The translations under genes were made by a program, and so were the position numbers. Below, piece after piece: positions 53,802-61,840 of a stretch of DNA of 64,000 nucleotides (the stretch's first letter is position 1; every line of letters begins with the position of its first letter). The DNA lies in contig CAVZJG010000002.1 of the NCBI GenBank assembly GCA_963775575.1, positions 1,674,001-1,738,000 of the forward strand, written 5' to 3'. Origin of the DNA: Roseiarcus sp963775575 (lineage in GTDB: Bacteria > Pseudomonadota > Alphaproteobacteria > Rhizobiales > Beijerinckiaceae). The notes beneath the pieces were generated by a model. It ran no database searches. It was not told where the DNA came from and saw only the letters and a list, made by a program, of their open reading frames with translations.

Positions 53802-54590
53802 TCAACTCCGCAAATTCGATATCGTTCCCGACATCTGATCGGCGGCCTGAATCACCTTCGAATTCATTTCATAGGCCCGCTGCGCGCTGATCAGGTTGGT
53901 GATTTCCGATACCGGGTCGACGTTCGAGGCTTCCAGATATCCCTGTTGAATCACGCCGAAAGCCGTATCTCCGGGCACGCCGACGGTGGGCTGGCCCGAG
54001 GCCGCCGTTTGCTGAAAGAGGTTGTTTCCCAGCGCCTGCAGGCCTGCTTCGTTGATGAAGTTGGCGATCGTCAACTGGCCGAGCTGTTGGGGCGTCGACT
54101 GTCCGGAGATCGTCGCGGTCACCATCCCCGTCTGGCTCACGGTGACGCTGGTCGCGGTCGCCGGGATCAGGATCGCCGGGGTCACGACGTAGCCGTCGGC
54201 GGTCACCAATTGTCCCGTCGCGTTGGTGTTGAACGCGCCGTCGCGCGTGTAGACGGTGTCGCCCGCTGGGGTCGTCACTTGGTACCAACCGCGCCCGCTG
54301 ATCGCCAGGTCGAGGCTGTTGCCGGTGCTGGTGAGCGCGCCTTGGATCTGCAAGGAGCGGATCGCCGCGGTGCGCACGCCGAGGCCCACTTGCGCGCCCT
54401 CGGGCACGGTGGCGTCGCGGCCGCGGGTGCTGACGCCCATCACCCGCTCGGTCTGATAGATCAGATCGGTGAATTCGGCGCGCGACCGCTTGAAGCCGGT
54501 GGTGTTGATGTTGGCGATGTTGTTGGCGATGACCTCGAGATTCTGCTCTTGGGCGTTCATGCCGGTGGCCGCTATCGTAAGCGCTCTCAT
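53802..54590 (-). CDS. flgG: Flagellar distal rod protein FlgG
   Basis: The 262-residue protein starts MRALTIAATGMNAQEQNLEV, then IANNIANINTTGFKRSRAEF, contains LDLAISGRGWYQVTTPAGDT and VYTRDGAFNTNATGQLVTAD and ends with ASNVDPVSEITNLISAQRAY. This is a textbook FlgG of normal length. It lies 13 bases upstream of flgA. Confidence 0.95.
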   Translation of the reverse strand: MRALTIAATGMNAQEQNLEVIANNIANINTTGFKRSRAEFTDLIYQTERVMGVSTRGRDATVPEGAQVGLGVRTAAIRSLQIQGALTSTGNSLDLAISGRGWYQVTTPAGDTVYTRDGAFNTNATGQLVTADGYVVTPAILIPATATSVTVSQTGMVTATISGQSTPQQLGQLTIANFINEAGLQALGNNLFQQTAASGQPTVGVPGDTAFGVIQQGYLEASNVDPVSEITNLISAQRAYEMNSKVIQAADQMSGTISNLRS

Positions 54591-54618
54591 GCTTCGATCT
54601 CTCTGTTGCGAGGAGGGC

Positions 54619-54936
54619 TCAGATCGCCATCCGCGAGATTTCCTGATAGGCGGAAACGGCCTTGTCGCGGATCGCCAGGGTCTGCTGCAACGTGCGCTGC
54701 GCGTCCATGATCGCTTCGACCACCTTGAACGGCTGCATCGTCCCTTGCAGACCCTGAATGGCCGCCGCCTCGCCGGCCTGCATCGAGCCGATCACGCCGT
54801 TGACGACCGCGCCCAACGTCTGCGCGAAACTCGCGTCGGACGTCGCCGTCGACGCGGCGCCGGCCGTTCCGCTGGGAGCGCGCAGTTCGAGTTCCGTCCC
54901 GACCGCGCCGAGCGCGGATACGCCTTCAATCGCCAT
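54619..54936 (-). CDS. fliE: Flagellar hook-basal body complex protein FliE
   Basis: I start at the ATG 54936 (MAIEGVSALGAVGTELEL); a TTG at 54954 is a less likely alternative. The 105-residue protein ends in the FliE helix pair SFAQTLGAVVNGVIGSMQAG and VVEAIMDAQRTLQQTLAIRD followed by KAVSAYQEISRM. FliE joins the MS ring to the rod. The spacer to flgC (231 bases) is longer than usual in the cluster and shows no gene. Confidence 0.9.
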   Translation of the reverse strand: MAIEGVSALGAVGTELELRAPSGTAGAASTATSDASFAQTLGAVVNGVIGSMQAGEAAAIQGLQGTMQPFKVVEAIMDAQRTLQQTLAIRDKAVSAYQEISRMAI

Positions 54937-55167
54937 TTTGTCGCTGCGCGCCAACCCCGGCGTGGACGCCGAAGACCTGCGCGCCTCCCTTGCTCGAACG
55001 ATGGACCTTGCCGATGCGTCGCCGCCGGGCGGCGCGGCCGCGATCGTCTTCTCCGGCGGCCGAGCCGCGTCCGGGACGATCGGCTGACATCATCGAAACT
55101 CCGTTGAAGACAATCCGAGCCGAAGCTCCCGCCTCCTTGAATTCGTCGCGCCGCCGGACTGCACGCA

Positions 55168-55587
55168 TCAGGCGTCCTTGAGCAGATTGACGGTCATGCC
55201 CAACAGGTCCGCCGATTGCTTCGCCACCTGCAGATTCGCCTCGTAAGTTCGATTCGCCTCGCGCATGTCGGCGAGCTCGGTCAGAATGTCGACATTCGGC
55301 ATCTTGACGACTCCGCTTTCGTCGGCCGCCGGGCTGCCGGGATCGAGCTCGGCCTTGAACGGGCTGGGATCGAAGCCGACGCTCTTGATCCGCACCAGCG
55401 ACAGCCCCGCGGCCCGATCCAGCTCGTTGTCGAACGTCACCGTCTTGCGCGTGTACGGATCCGCGCCCGGCGTGGTTCCGGTCGATTGCGAATTGGCGAT
55501 GTTTTCCGAGATGACGCGCAGCCGCACCGACTGCGCCTCCAGCCCGGCGCCGGCGATCTTCAGCGACGATTGCAGGGGATCCGACAT
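55168..55587 (-). CDS. flgC: Flagellar proximal rod protein FlgC
   Basis: The 139-residue protein has SSLKIAGAGLEAQSVRLRVI and SENIANSQSTGTTPGADPYT at the N-terminus and VDILTELADMREANRTYEAN followed by LQVAKQSADLLGMTVNLL at the end. The order is that of FlgC. It follows flgB by six bases. Confidence 0.94.
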   Translation of the reverse strand: MSDPLQSSLKIAGAGLEAQSVRLRVISENIANSQSTGTTPGADPYTRKTVTFDNELDRAAGLSLVRIKSVGFDPSPFKAELDPGSPAADESGVVKMPNVDILTELADMREANRTYEANLQVAKQSADLLGMTVNLLKDA

Positions 55588-55593
55588 CTTCGC

Positions 55594-55979
55594 TCACTTC
55601 GCCGCCGACATCATCAGCTGATGGATGGCGCGCTTGATGTTCGTGTCCATGGAGTAGGCGCGATTCACGTCGCCGAGCTTGATCATCTCTTGTTCGAGGT
55701 TCACCGAGTTGCCGGACAAGGTTTCGTCCGTCGAATCGCTTTCCACGACCCGCGCCGCGGCGAAATCCGTTTGCGTCGCCGTCATGTGCGCCGGGTTGGT
55801 CGTGGCCATCGTGATCTGGGTGCTGTCGAGCACCGCCGAAAACGGTTGCAGGTCGACCGCCCGATAGCCGGGCGTGTTGGCGTTGGCGACGTTGGTCGCG
55901 ATCAGCGACTGCCGCGCCGACAGCCACTGCGCGCTCTGCGAGGCGAGGCTGAAGAACGTAAAGCGGAGACACGCGTCAA
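55594..55979 (-). pseudogene. flgB: flgB, proximal rod protein, one-base deletion near the start
   Basis: From the stop at 55594 the frame runs back through GSVNLEQEMIKLGDVNRAYS-like sequence (GNSVNLEQEMIKLGDVNRAY) and LIATNVANANTPGYRAVDLQ to FFSLASQSAQWLSARQ, all good FlgB. Upstream no ATG, GTG or TTG occurs in this frame before a stop near 56008. One base away, TTG at 55979 starts LTRVSALR in another frame, directly after AGGGGAT, and its last codon abuts TTCTTC. Adding one base there gives exactly 128 codons of FlgB. So either one base was lost or it is a base-call error. Confidence 0.7.
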
Positions 55980-56007
55980 ATCCCCTGCGACAGATCGTGT
56001 CTCGAGG

Positions 56008-56523
56008 CTACCCGTTCGGCCTTGCTCCAGGCTTGCGCCGCCGCCGCGGCGGGATCGCGACGGCTTCGCTCGGAGCGCTCCGGCGGCGGGCTCGCGCCGG
56101 CGGCGGCAGCCGCGCGCCAGCGATCGCGGCCGCGAGGCGCTGGTCCATCGCGTCGGCGTCGAGATCGTCGTCGTCGAACAGGACTTCGACGACGTCGACC
56201 GCGGCGCGCTTGCGGCCGATCATCAAACGGAAGAACGCGCTTACCGCGGCGTGGCGGAACTCCATGTCCAACCGGATGATCGGGGTGGAGTCCCACTGCA
56301 CGTCGCACCCGGCCGACAGCGCGTATCGCAGCGTGCCGCTCTTGAAGAACAACTCGCTCGACGAATTGACCAGGTCGGCGATGTTGGCGGCCTGCTCGCT
56401 GCGAATCATCAAAATCAATTCGGACGGATCGGCCAGCCGCAATTCGGTCGCGACCTCGACCATCGCGTTGGCGATGATCTGTTCGTGGACGAGGCGCTGG
56501 GCTTCGGCATGTCGATCGGTCAT
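56008..56523 (-). CDS. Conserved hypothetical protein in the flagellar cluster
   Basis: The 171-residue soluble protein has RLVHEQIIANAMVEVATELR, then LADPSELILMIRSEQAANIA and SSELFFKSGTLRYALSAGCD followed by VQWDSTPIIRLDMEFRHA and an Arg/Pro-rich basic tail of 45 residues. No flagellar domain is recognised. Genes of this size stand between flhB and flgB in other rhizobial clusters, as I recall, and the protein may be a flagellar regulator or chaperone. It is four bases from flhB. Confidence 0.65.
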   Translation of the reverse strand: MTDRHAEAQRLVHEQIIANAMVEVATELRLADPSELILMIRSEQAANIADLVNSSSELFFKSGTLRYALSAGCDVQWDSTPIIRLDMEFRHAAVSAFFRLMIGRKRAAVDVVEVLFDDDDLDADAMDQRLAAAIAGARLPPPARARRRSAPSEAVAIPPRRRRKPGARPNG

Positions 56524-56527
56524 GGCG

Positions 56528-57616
56528 TCATCGATTCCTTGTCAGCGGCCAGGAACTTCGCTTTTCCTGAATCAAATGCACGATCTCGGCCACCACTCGA
56601 TAGAATTCCGGCGGAATCTCGGCATCGACCGCGACCGCCTCGTAGAGCGAGCGCGCGAGCGGCCGGTCCTCGACGATCGGAATGAGATATTGCTCCGCGA
56701 TCTCGCGGATCTTGAGCGCGAGGAGGTCCACGCCTTTGGCGAGGACCAACGGCGCGCCGCCCTCCTGCCGGACATATCGCATCGCGACCGCGTAATGCGT
56801 CGGATTGACCACCACCATCGTCGCCTTCGGCACCGCCGAGAGCATTCGTTTGCGCGAACGATCGAGCCGCAGCGAGCGCAGGCGCGCCTTCACCAAGCGA
56901 TCGCCCTCGGTTTGCTTGAGTTCTTCCTTGATCTCGTAGCGGCTCATCCGCTGGTCGCGACGCCAATGAATGCGCGCCCAAACCAAGTCGGCCGTCGCGA
57001 CGACGAGCGTGGCCGCGAGAACCGCCGCGACGACGTCGACGCAGAGCTTGAGAATGCGCTGGGGCAAGTCGGCCACGTCGAGAAACATCGCCGTCGCCAG
57101 GACAAATTTTTGCCCGGCGAGAATTGCCCCGACGACGACCCCGACCGCGCCGATTTTCACCATGCTCTTGAGGAATTCGGTCCAACCTTTGAGGCCGAAC
57201 ACGCGTGATGCGCCGGCGGCGATCGAAATTCGTTTGAGGTCGGGCATGATCCGGTCGGGCACGATGCGCGGAGGATTTTGCGCGATCGACGCAGCGACGC
57301 CAAAGATCATCAGCAACGCCACGATCGGCAGGAGAAAGTCGACCGCCGCCAACGCCATGACTCCGCCGAGCGCGACCACGTCGTTGGCGCGCTCGAGCCT
57401 CCAACCCGCGGGGTCGTCGAGGAAATGAACCAGCGTTCCGACGAACCGCTCCGTGCGCGCGGGCAGCAGGAACACCATGACGATCAGAATCGCGGCCAGC
57501 GAAGCAAGGAGCGAGACTTCGCGAGAAACCGGCACGATGCCGCGCTCGACGGCGTCGTGAAGTTTCTTTTCCGTCGCTTCCTCGGTCTTGCTGTCCGAGT
57601 TTTGATCGTCGCTCAT
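56528..57616 (-). CDS. flhB: Flagellar export switch protein FlhB
   Basis: The 362-residue protein begins DSKTEEATEKKLHDAVERGI, has four membrane helices in the first 210 residues, then the cytoplasmic domain with VWARIHWRRDQRMSRYEIKE and the autocleavage site VVNPTHYAVAMRY (Asn-Pro-Thr-His, near residue 270), then VLAKGVDLLALKIREIAEQ and VEDRPLARSLYEAV. The site controls the change from hook to filament export. Intact. Confidence 0.95.
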   Translation of the reverse strand: MSDDQNSDSKTEEATEKKLHDAVERGIVPVSREVSLLASLAAILIVMVFLLPARTERFVGTLVHFLDDPAGWRLERANDVVALGGVMALAAVDFLLPIVALLMIFGVAASIAQNPPRIVPDRIMPDLKRISIAAGASRVFGLKGWTEFLKSMVKIGAVGVVVGAILAGQKFVLATAMFLDVADLPQRILKLCVDVVAAVLAATLVVATADLVWARIHWRRDQRMSRYEIKEELKQTEGDRLVKARLRSLRLDRSRKRMLSAVPKATMVVVNPTHYAVAMRYVRQEGGAPLVLAKGVDLLALKIREIAEQYLIPIVEDRPLARSLYEAVAVDAEIPPEFYRVVAEIVHLIQEKRSSWPLTRNR

Positions 57617-57634
57617 GGCCGCGTCCGGCTAGGG

Positions 57635-58660
57635 TTACGCCGCCTCGGCGCCTTCGGGGGCGATTTCGATTTCGTTCCTTTGCGCCAACTTGAGCACGAG
57701 ATCGACGATCTTCTTGCGCGCCTTGGCGATTTCGCGCCGCGGCGACGCAAACGGGGTGGCGAGTTCGGCCTCGACCAGGCGGCGCGCGCGCGCGGCCATC
57801 GAGGAAAGCGCGACGTCGCGGAATTCCGCGTCGGTGCCGTGCAGCGCCAACACGACGATCTCGGTCTCGAGCTTGTCGAACAGAATGGCGCGGGCGCGCT
57901 GCGACAGCCGCGGCAAATCGTCGAACGAGAACAGCATCTTCTGGACGATTTTCGCTTCCTTCGGCCGCGCCGCGGCGAGTGACTGCATGACGTCGCGCGC
58001 TTCGAGCGGTTCGAGGTTGTTGATGATGTCGGCGATGCGGGTGTGATTGTCGAGTCCCGAGGCGCGCGCTATCAGGGACGACAGTTCCATGCGCACCGCG
58101 TCTTCGATGACGCGTTGCGCCTCCTCGGTGATCGAGGGGCGTGTAATCATCGCGCACAGAACGTCGTTGCGGGTCTCACGCGGCAAGCTCGAGACGATCT
58201 GCGCCGCAAGGGCTGGGTTCAATCGTGAAAGGACGTAGGTCGCCGTCAAGGGACGTTCGTTCGCGACGTACGCCACGAGCACCGCTTCGGGAACGCTGGC
58301 GAGGGCCGTCCAGATGTTCCGCTCGCCGGCCGCGACCACGTCCGACATGATGTCGGCGAGCTGGTCGGGCGACACCGCGTCGCTCAGCATTTCTCTCGCC
58401 TGTCCGATGTCGCCCAGAAGGTTGGCGCCCACCGAGAACTCCGAGGTGAATTGCTCGACCATCGATTCGAGCTTCGACATCGGCACAGCGCCGAGCTGCG
58501 CCGCCGCGCGCGTGACCTCGCGCAATTCTCTCGCATCCAGATGCTTGAGCAACCGCGTCGCCGGCGGCTTGCCCATCGCCAGCAAGATCGCGGCGGCCCT
58601 CTGAGCGCCGTCGTATATGCGCTTTTCCGCCGGCGAATCGGAGTCGGAGTAGTCGTCCAT
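57635..58660 (-). CDS. fliG: Flagellar motor switch protein FliG
   Basis: The ATG at 58660 has GAGG at good spacing; a TTG upstream would add six residues. The 341-residue protein has AQRAAAILLAMGKPPATRLL and KHLDARELREVTRAAAQLG at the N-terminus, VANERPLTATYVLSRLNPAL in the middle and FSFDDLPRLSQRARAILFDK near residue 245, then HGTDAEFRDVALSSMAARAR. The C-terminal charged torque helix is retained. Together with FliN and FliM it forms the C ring. Confidence 0.93.
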   Translation of the reverse strand: MDDYSDSDSPAEKRIYDGAQRAAAILLAMGKPPATRLLKHLDARELREVTRAAAQLGAVPMSKLESMVEQFTSEFSVGANLLGDIGQAREMLSDAVSPDQLADIMSDVVAAGERNIWTALASVPEAVLVAYVANERPLTATYVLSRLNPALAAQIVSSLPRETRNDVLCAMITRPSITEEAQRVIEDAVRMELSSLIARASGLDNHTRIADIINNLEPLEARDVMQSLAAARPKEAKIVQKMLFSFDDLPRLSQRARAILFDKLETEIVVLALHGTDAEFRDVALSSMAARARRLVEAELATPFASPRREIAKARKKIVDLVLKLAQRNEIEIAPEGAEAA

Positions 58661-58674
58661 CGCGCCTCGCCCCG

Positions 58675-59010
58675 TCAAGCGGCCCGATCGTCGCGCGAGG
58701 AGGCGACGATCTCGCTCAGAGAAACGCCGTACCGAGCGCTCTCCTCGTCGACCACCACCACTTCGCCGCGCGCGATCACCCTGCCGTTCACTACGACGTT
58801 GACCGGATCGCCGACTTTCTGATCGAGCGCAATGAGCCCCCCGCGCCCGAGCTTCATCAGACTGGCGACGGGCATCGTCGTCGAGCCGAGCACGACTTGC
58901 ACGGTGACGGGAATCGACAGGATCGCGTCGAACTTGGGCGGGCTCGGCGCCGACGCGCTGGGCACGGCGTCCGGTTCCGGCGTCGCGCTCCGCGGTTCAA
59001 GACTTCTCAT
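58675..59010 (-). CDS. fliN: Flagellar motor switch protein FliN
   Basis: The likely start is the ATG at 59010; the longer open frame upstream has no homology. The 111-residue protein holds the SpoA domain: ILSIPVTVQVVLGSTTMPVA, then SLMKLGRGGLIALDQKVGDP and VNVVVNGRVIARGEVVVVDE, ending SLSEIVA. The Pro/Ala-rich first 30 residues are a linker. The C-terminus is complete. Confidence 0.93.
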   Translation of the reverse strand: MRSLEPRSATPEPDAVPSASAPSPPKFDAILSIPVTVQVVLGSTTMPVASLMKLGRGGLIALDQKVGDPVNVVVNGRVIARGEVVVVDEESARYGVSLSEIVASSRDDRAA

Positions 59011-59066
59011 CCATGGCCCAAACCTTCTTTCCTCGCTTGCTTCTCGCGCTCGCCGGCGCGAGCCGA

Positions 59067-60023
59067 TCAACGGACGGGCGCCGCTTCGTGAGCGTCGCCT
59101 TCATGTTCGATCGGCTCCTCGATTTCCAGGGAGTAACGGCCTTCGCCGCGGCCGAGTTTGCACCAGAACATTTCCCGCCCGGCGCATTGCAGCCGAACCC
59201 GACCCATGCCGGTGCCGTGCAAGCCGAGCACCTGTCCGACGGCGAGATCGGCGATTTCGCCCAGCGTCATCTCCAACTCGTCCAGCACCGCCGTGACCGC
59301 GATCGGCGCTTTGGTCACGCCGACTTTCATTTGCCGGGCCCAGCCCGGGTCGGGCGTCGATGTTTGGCTGCTCGGATCGAAGGAGAGATTCTTGCGGATC
59401 GGCGCCAGCAGCGTCTGCGGCAGCAGGACGACGAGGTTGGTGGGGCCGGCCGGCGTCTCGATCGTCAATCTCATTGCGACCGCCTGCATGTCGCGGCGTC
59501 CGAGCGCGTAGACGTCGATGAGCGTTTGCAACCGTTCGAACGTCAATTCGAGGCTCGCGATTTCGGCGAAAGCGCGGTTTAGAGCCTTTCCCAAGGACCG
59601 CGCCAGCTCGGCGACGAGGGCGGTCTCGATGCCGGTGAGGGGACGATTCGGCCGCGCCTGCTTCGCCGCTTCGCCGTCCGACGCCGCCTCGCCGCGGAAC
59701 ACCAAGTTGACGAGCGTGTCGACGACGCCGGCGTCGAAAATCAGCAGCAGGCGCGCATCGAGTTGCGCGCTGTGCAGCGCGGCTGCGGTCAGCCCTTCGC
59801 AATCGCGGAGGAAGTCGAAGAGATTCGCCAGCTTTGTCTCGTTGATCGTTCCCAGACAATGCCCTTTGCACAAGGAGGCCAGCGCCTCCGGGACTTCCAG
59901 GGCGAATTGCCCGAGCGCGAACACGAGTCCGGGCATCCGCTCGATCGAGAGACCGGGATGATCGGGCTGCGGAGTCTGCAGCCACGGCGCGGTCGCCGCG
60001 CTGTCGCGTTCCTCGATCGCCAT
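59067..60023 (-). CDS. fliM: Flagellar motor switch protein FliM
   Basis: The 318-residue protein is a divergent rhizobial FliM. The C-terminal SpoA domain is visible (VTAVLDELEMTLGEIADLAV, then QVLGLHGTGMGRVRLQCAGR and EMFWCKLGRGEGRYSLEIE). The middle CheC-like domain includes IETALVAELARSLGKALNRA and LIDVYALGRRDMQAVAMRLT. The N-terminal CheY-binding motif of enteric FliM is not evident, as usual in this group. Position between fliN and motA confirms the call. Confidence 0.85.
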   Translation of the reverse strand: MAIEERDSAATAPWLQTPQPDHPGLSIERMPGLVFALGQFALEVPEALASLCKGHCLGTINETKLANLFDFLRDCEGLTAAALHSAQLDARLLLIFDAGVVDTLVNLVFRGEAASDGEAAKQARPNRPLTGIETALVAELARSLGKALNRAFAEIASLELTFERLQTLIDVYALGRRDMQAVAMRLTIETPAGPTNLVVLLPQTLLAPIRKNLSFDPSSQTSTPDPGWARQMKVGVTKAPIAVTAVLDELEMTLGEIADLAVGQVLGLHGTGMGRVRLQCAGREMFWCKLGRGEGRYSLEIEEPIEHEGDAHEAAPVR

Positions 60024-60026
60024 GGG

Positions 60027-60923
60027 TCAGGCCGCCTCCTTGATCGCCGCCTCGGCGGCCGGGGGGAACGAAGGGCCGGCGATGGTTTCGTTCTCGACGG
60101 TGTCGATCGTCGGGCGTTCCTTCGAGGGAATGGTCTTGCGCCCGAATTCCACCGCCACCTGCGGCATGGCGCCGTTCATGAACGCCAGCAGGCTCTGCTT
60201 GACCAGCGTGAACAGGCGAAGCTGCCTCTGGCGCACCGACCTGATTTTCAACCCGATTGGGCCGACGACGGCGTAGGAGAGAAAAATGCCGGTGAAGGTG
60301 CCCACCAGCGCGGCGCCGATCAGCCCGCCGAGAACTTCCGGCGATTGGTCGAGGGCGCCCATCGCATGGATGATGCCGAGCACGGCCGCGATGATGCCCA
60401 GCGCGGGAAGGCCGTCCGCGCTCGCCTGGAACGCGTGAACCGGCTTGTACCGGTCATACGTGAGGGTGTCGATCTCCTCGTCCATCAGGGCTTCGATTTC
60501 ATGAGTCTTGGCGTGGCCGATGATGATCAGCCGGCCGTAGTCGCAGATGAAGGTGAGAAGATCGCGATTGGCGAGCAGCCGCGGAAATCCCTTGAAGATT
60601 GGCGACTCGTTGGGATTGTCGAAATGCCCTTCGACCTCGACGCGGGACTTGCCGCGCAGTTCGCGCATCAGCGCGTGCATCGCGCTCAGGACGTCGAGGA
60701 AGTCGCGCGGTCTGGGCACGGCGTCGGTCACCGCCTCCACGACAGCCTTGCCGCAATCCTTGATCGTCGGCAACGGATTGGCGACGATGAAAATGCCTAG
60801 CGCCGTGCCGGCGATGATGAGGAACTCGAACGGCTGAAACAGCACCTCGAGATGGCCGCCGAGCGCTCCGTACCCGCCGAGGATGCTGCCCACGGCGATC
60901 ATCAACCCGATGATGAAATTCAA
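60027..60923 (-). CDS. motA: Flagellar stator protein MotA
   Basis: The 298-residue protein has four membrane helices: FIIGLMIAVGSILGGYGALG, FEFLIIAGTALGIFIVANPL, then after a cytoplasmic loop GLPALGIIAAVLGIIHAMGA and ALVGTFTGIFLSYAVVGPIG. The loop contains RPRDFLDVLSAMHALMRELR and EEIDTLTYDRYKPVHAFQAS. It is the proton-driven stator subunit; motB is not in the window. Divergent from flgF across about 150 bases. Confidence 0.95.
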   Translation of the reverse strand: MNFIIGLMIAVGSILGGYGALGGHLEVLFQPFEFLIIAGTALGIFIVANPLPTIKDCGKAVVEAVTDAVPRPRDFLDVLSAMHALMRELRGKSRVEVEGHFDNPNESPIFKGFPRLLANRDLLTFICDYGRLIIIGHAKTHEIEALMDEEIDTLTYDRYKPVHAFQASADGLPALGIIAAVLGIIHAMGALDQSPEVLGGLIGAALVGTFTGIFLSYAVVGPIGLKIRSVRQRQLRLFTLVKQSLLAFMNGAMPQVAVEFGRKTIPSKERPTIDTVENETIAGPSFPPAAEAAIKEAA

Positions 60924-61075
60924 CGCGGTCTCCCGTCTTTCATCGTTGTCGAAACTGCAGCCTCAAACTTACGCCAGGCTGGTTTTGCCAGGTCAGCCCC
61001 ATGCAAGGCGCCGGGCTGATGGTCGTCGTCGGGTCGGCCGAGATGCGGCGCGCGTCTGTTGCGGGTCTTCAAAGT

Positions 61076-61801
61076 ATGCAGAATGGTCTTTACGTTTCCT
61101 TGTCGGCGCAGGTCGCTTTGGAACGACGCTTGGAGACGATCGCCAACAACGTCGCGAACATGAACACGGTCGGCTATCGCGCCGAAGGCGTCTCGTTCGA
61201 AACCGAGGTCGCCAAGGCCGGCGACAACCGCATCGCCTATGTTTCAAGCGGATCGTCCTTCATCTCCCGCCAGGCCGGCGCTTTGATCAAGACGGGCAAT
61301 CCGCTCGACCTCGCCATCCAGGGCTCCGGCTGGTTCGCGATCCGCACCGCGGATGGGACGGCTTATACGCGCGACGGCCGCATGCGCCTCTCCGACACCG
61401 GCTCCCTCGAGACTCTGAACGGCAACACCATTCTCGACGCCGGGGGAGCGCCGATCCTGCTCAGTCCCTCCGCCGGCTCGCTGACGATCGCCGGCGACGG
61501 CATGATCGCTCAAGACGGCAAACAAGTCGGGGCGATCGGTCTCTTCGCCATCGACGACGACGCCAAGTTGACGCGGGCGGAAAATTCCGCCGTCGTCCCC
61601 GACAAGCCGGCGACGCCGATTCTCGACTTCACCAAGAACGGCGTCAGCCAGGGGTTCGTCGAAGGCGCCAACGTCAATCCGATCCAGGAGATGACGAAAC
61701 TGATCGCGGTGACGCGGGACTTCGACGGCGTCGCCCAGCAGGCGACCCAAACCGAAGCGTCGCTGCAAGACGCGATCAAGACGCTCGGCTCTTCCGGCTA
61801 G
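61076..61801 (+). CDS. flgF: Flagellar rod protein FlgF
   Basis: The start at 61076 (MQNGLYVSLSAQVALERRLE) fits the family; an upstream ATG at 61001 would add 25 unrelated residues. The 241-residue protein has IANNVANMNTVGYRAEGVSF, NPLDLAIQGSGWFAIRTADG then TAYTRDGRMRLSDTGSLETL, and ends GANVNPIQEMTKLIAVTRDF. The length and the short central region are FlgF rather than FlgG. It is the first gene of the plus-strand unit flgF-fliI-hypothetical. No strong ribosome-binding site is visible. Confidence 0.93.
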   Translation: MQNGLYVSLSAQVALERRLETIANNVANMNTVGYRAEGVSFETEVAKAGDNRIAYVSSGSSFISRQAGALIKTGNPLDLAIQGSGWFAIRTADGTAYTRDGRMRLSDTGSLETLNGNTILDAGGAPILLSPSAGSLTIAGDGMIAQDGKQVGAIGLFAIDDDAKLTRAENSAVVPDKPATPILDFTKNGVSQGFVEGANVNPIQEMTKLIAVTRDFDGVAQQATQTEASLQDAIKTLGSSG

Positions 61802-61840
61802 GCGGCGTCGTGCAACCGAAGTTGACATGGGGCTTGGCGA

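Noticed and set aside
60940..61000. A sigma-54 promoter between motA and flgF (GGCTGGTTTTGCC).
   Set aside because: The GG and GC elements are not at the required spacing and rhizobial clusters of this type do not generally use sigma-54.
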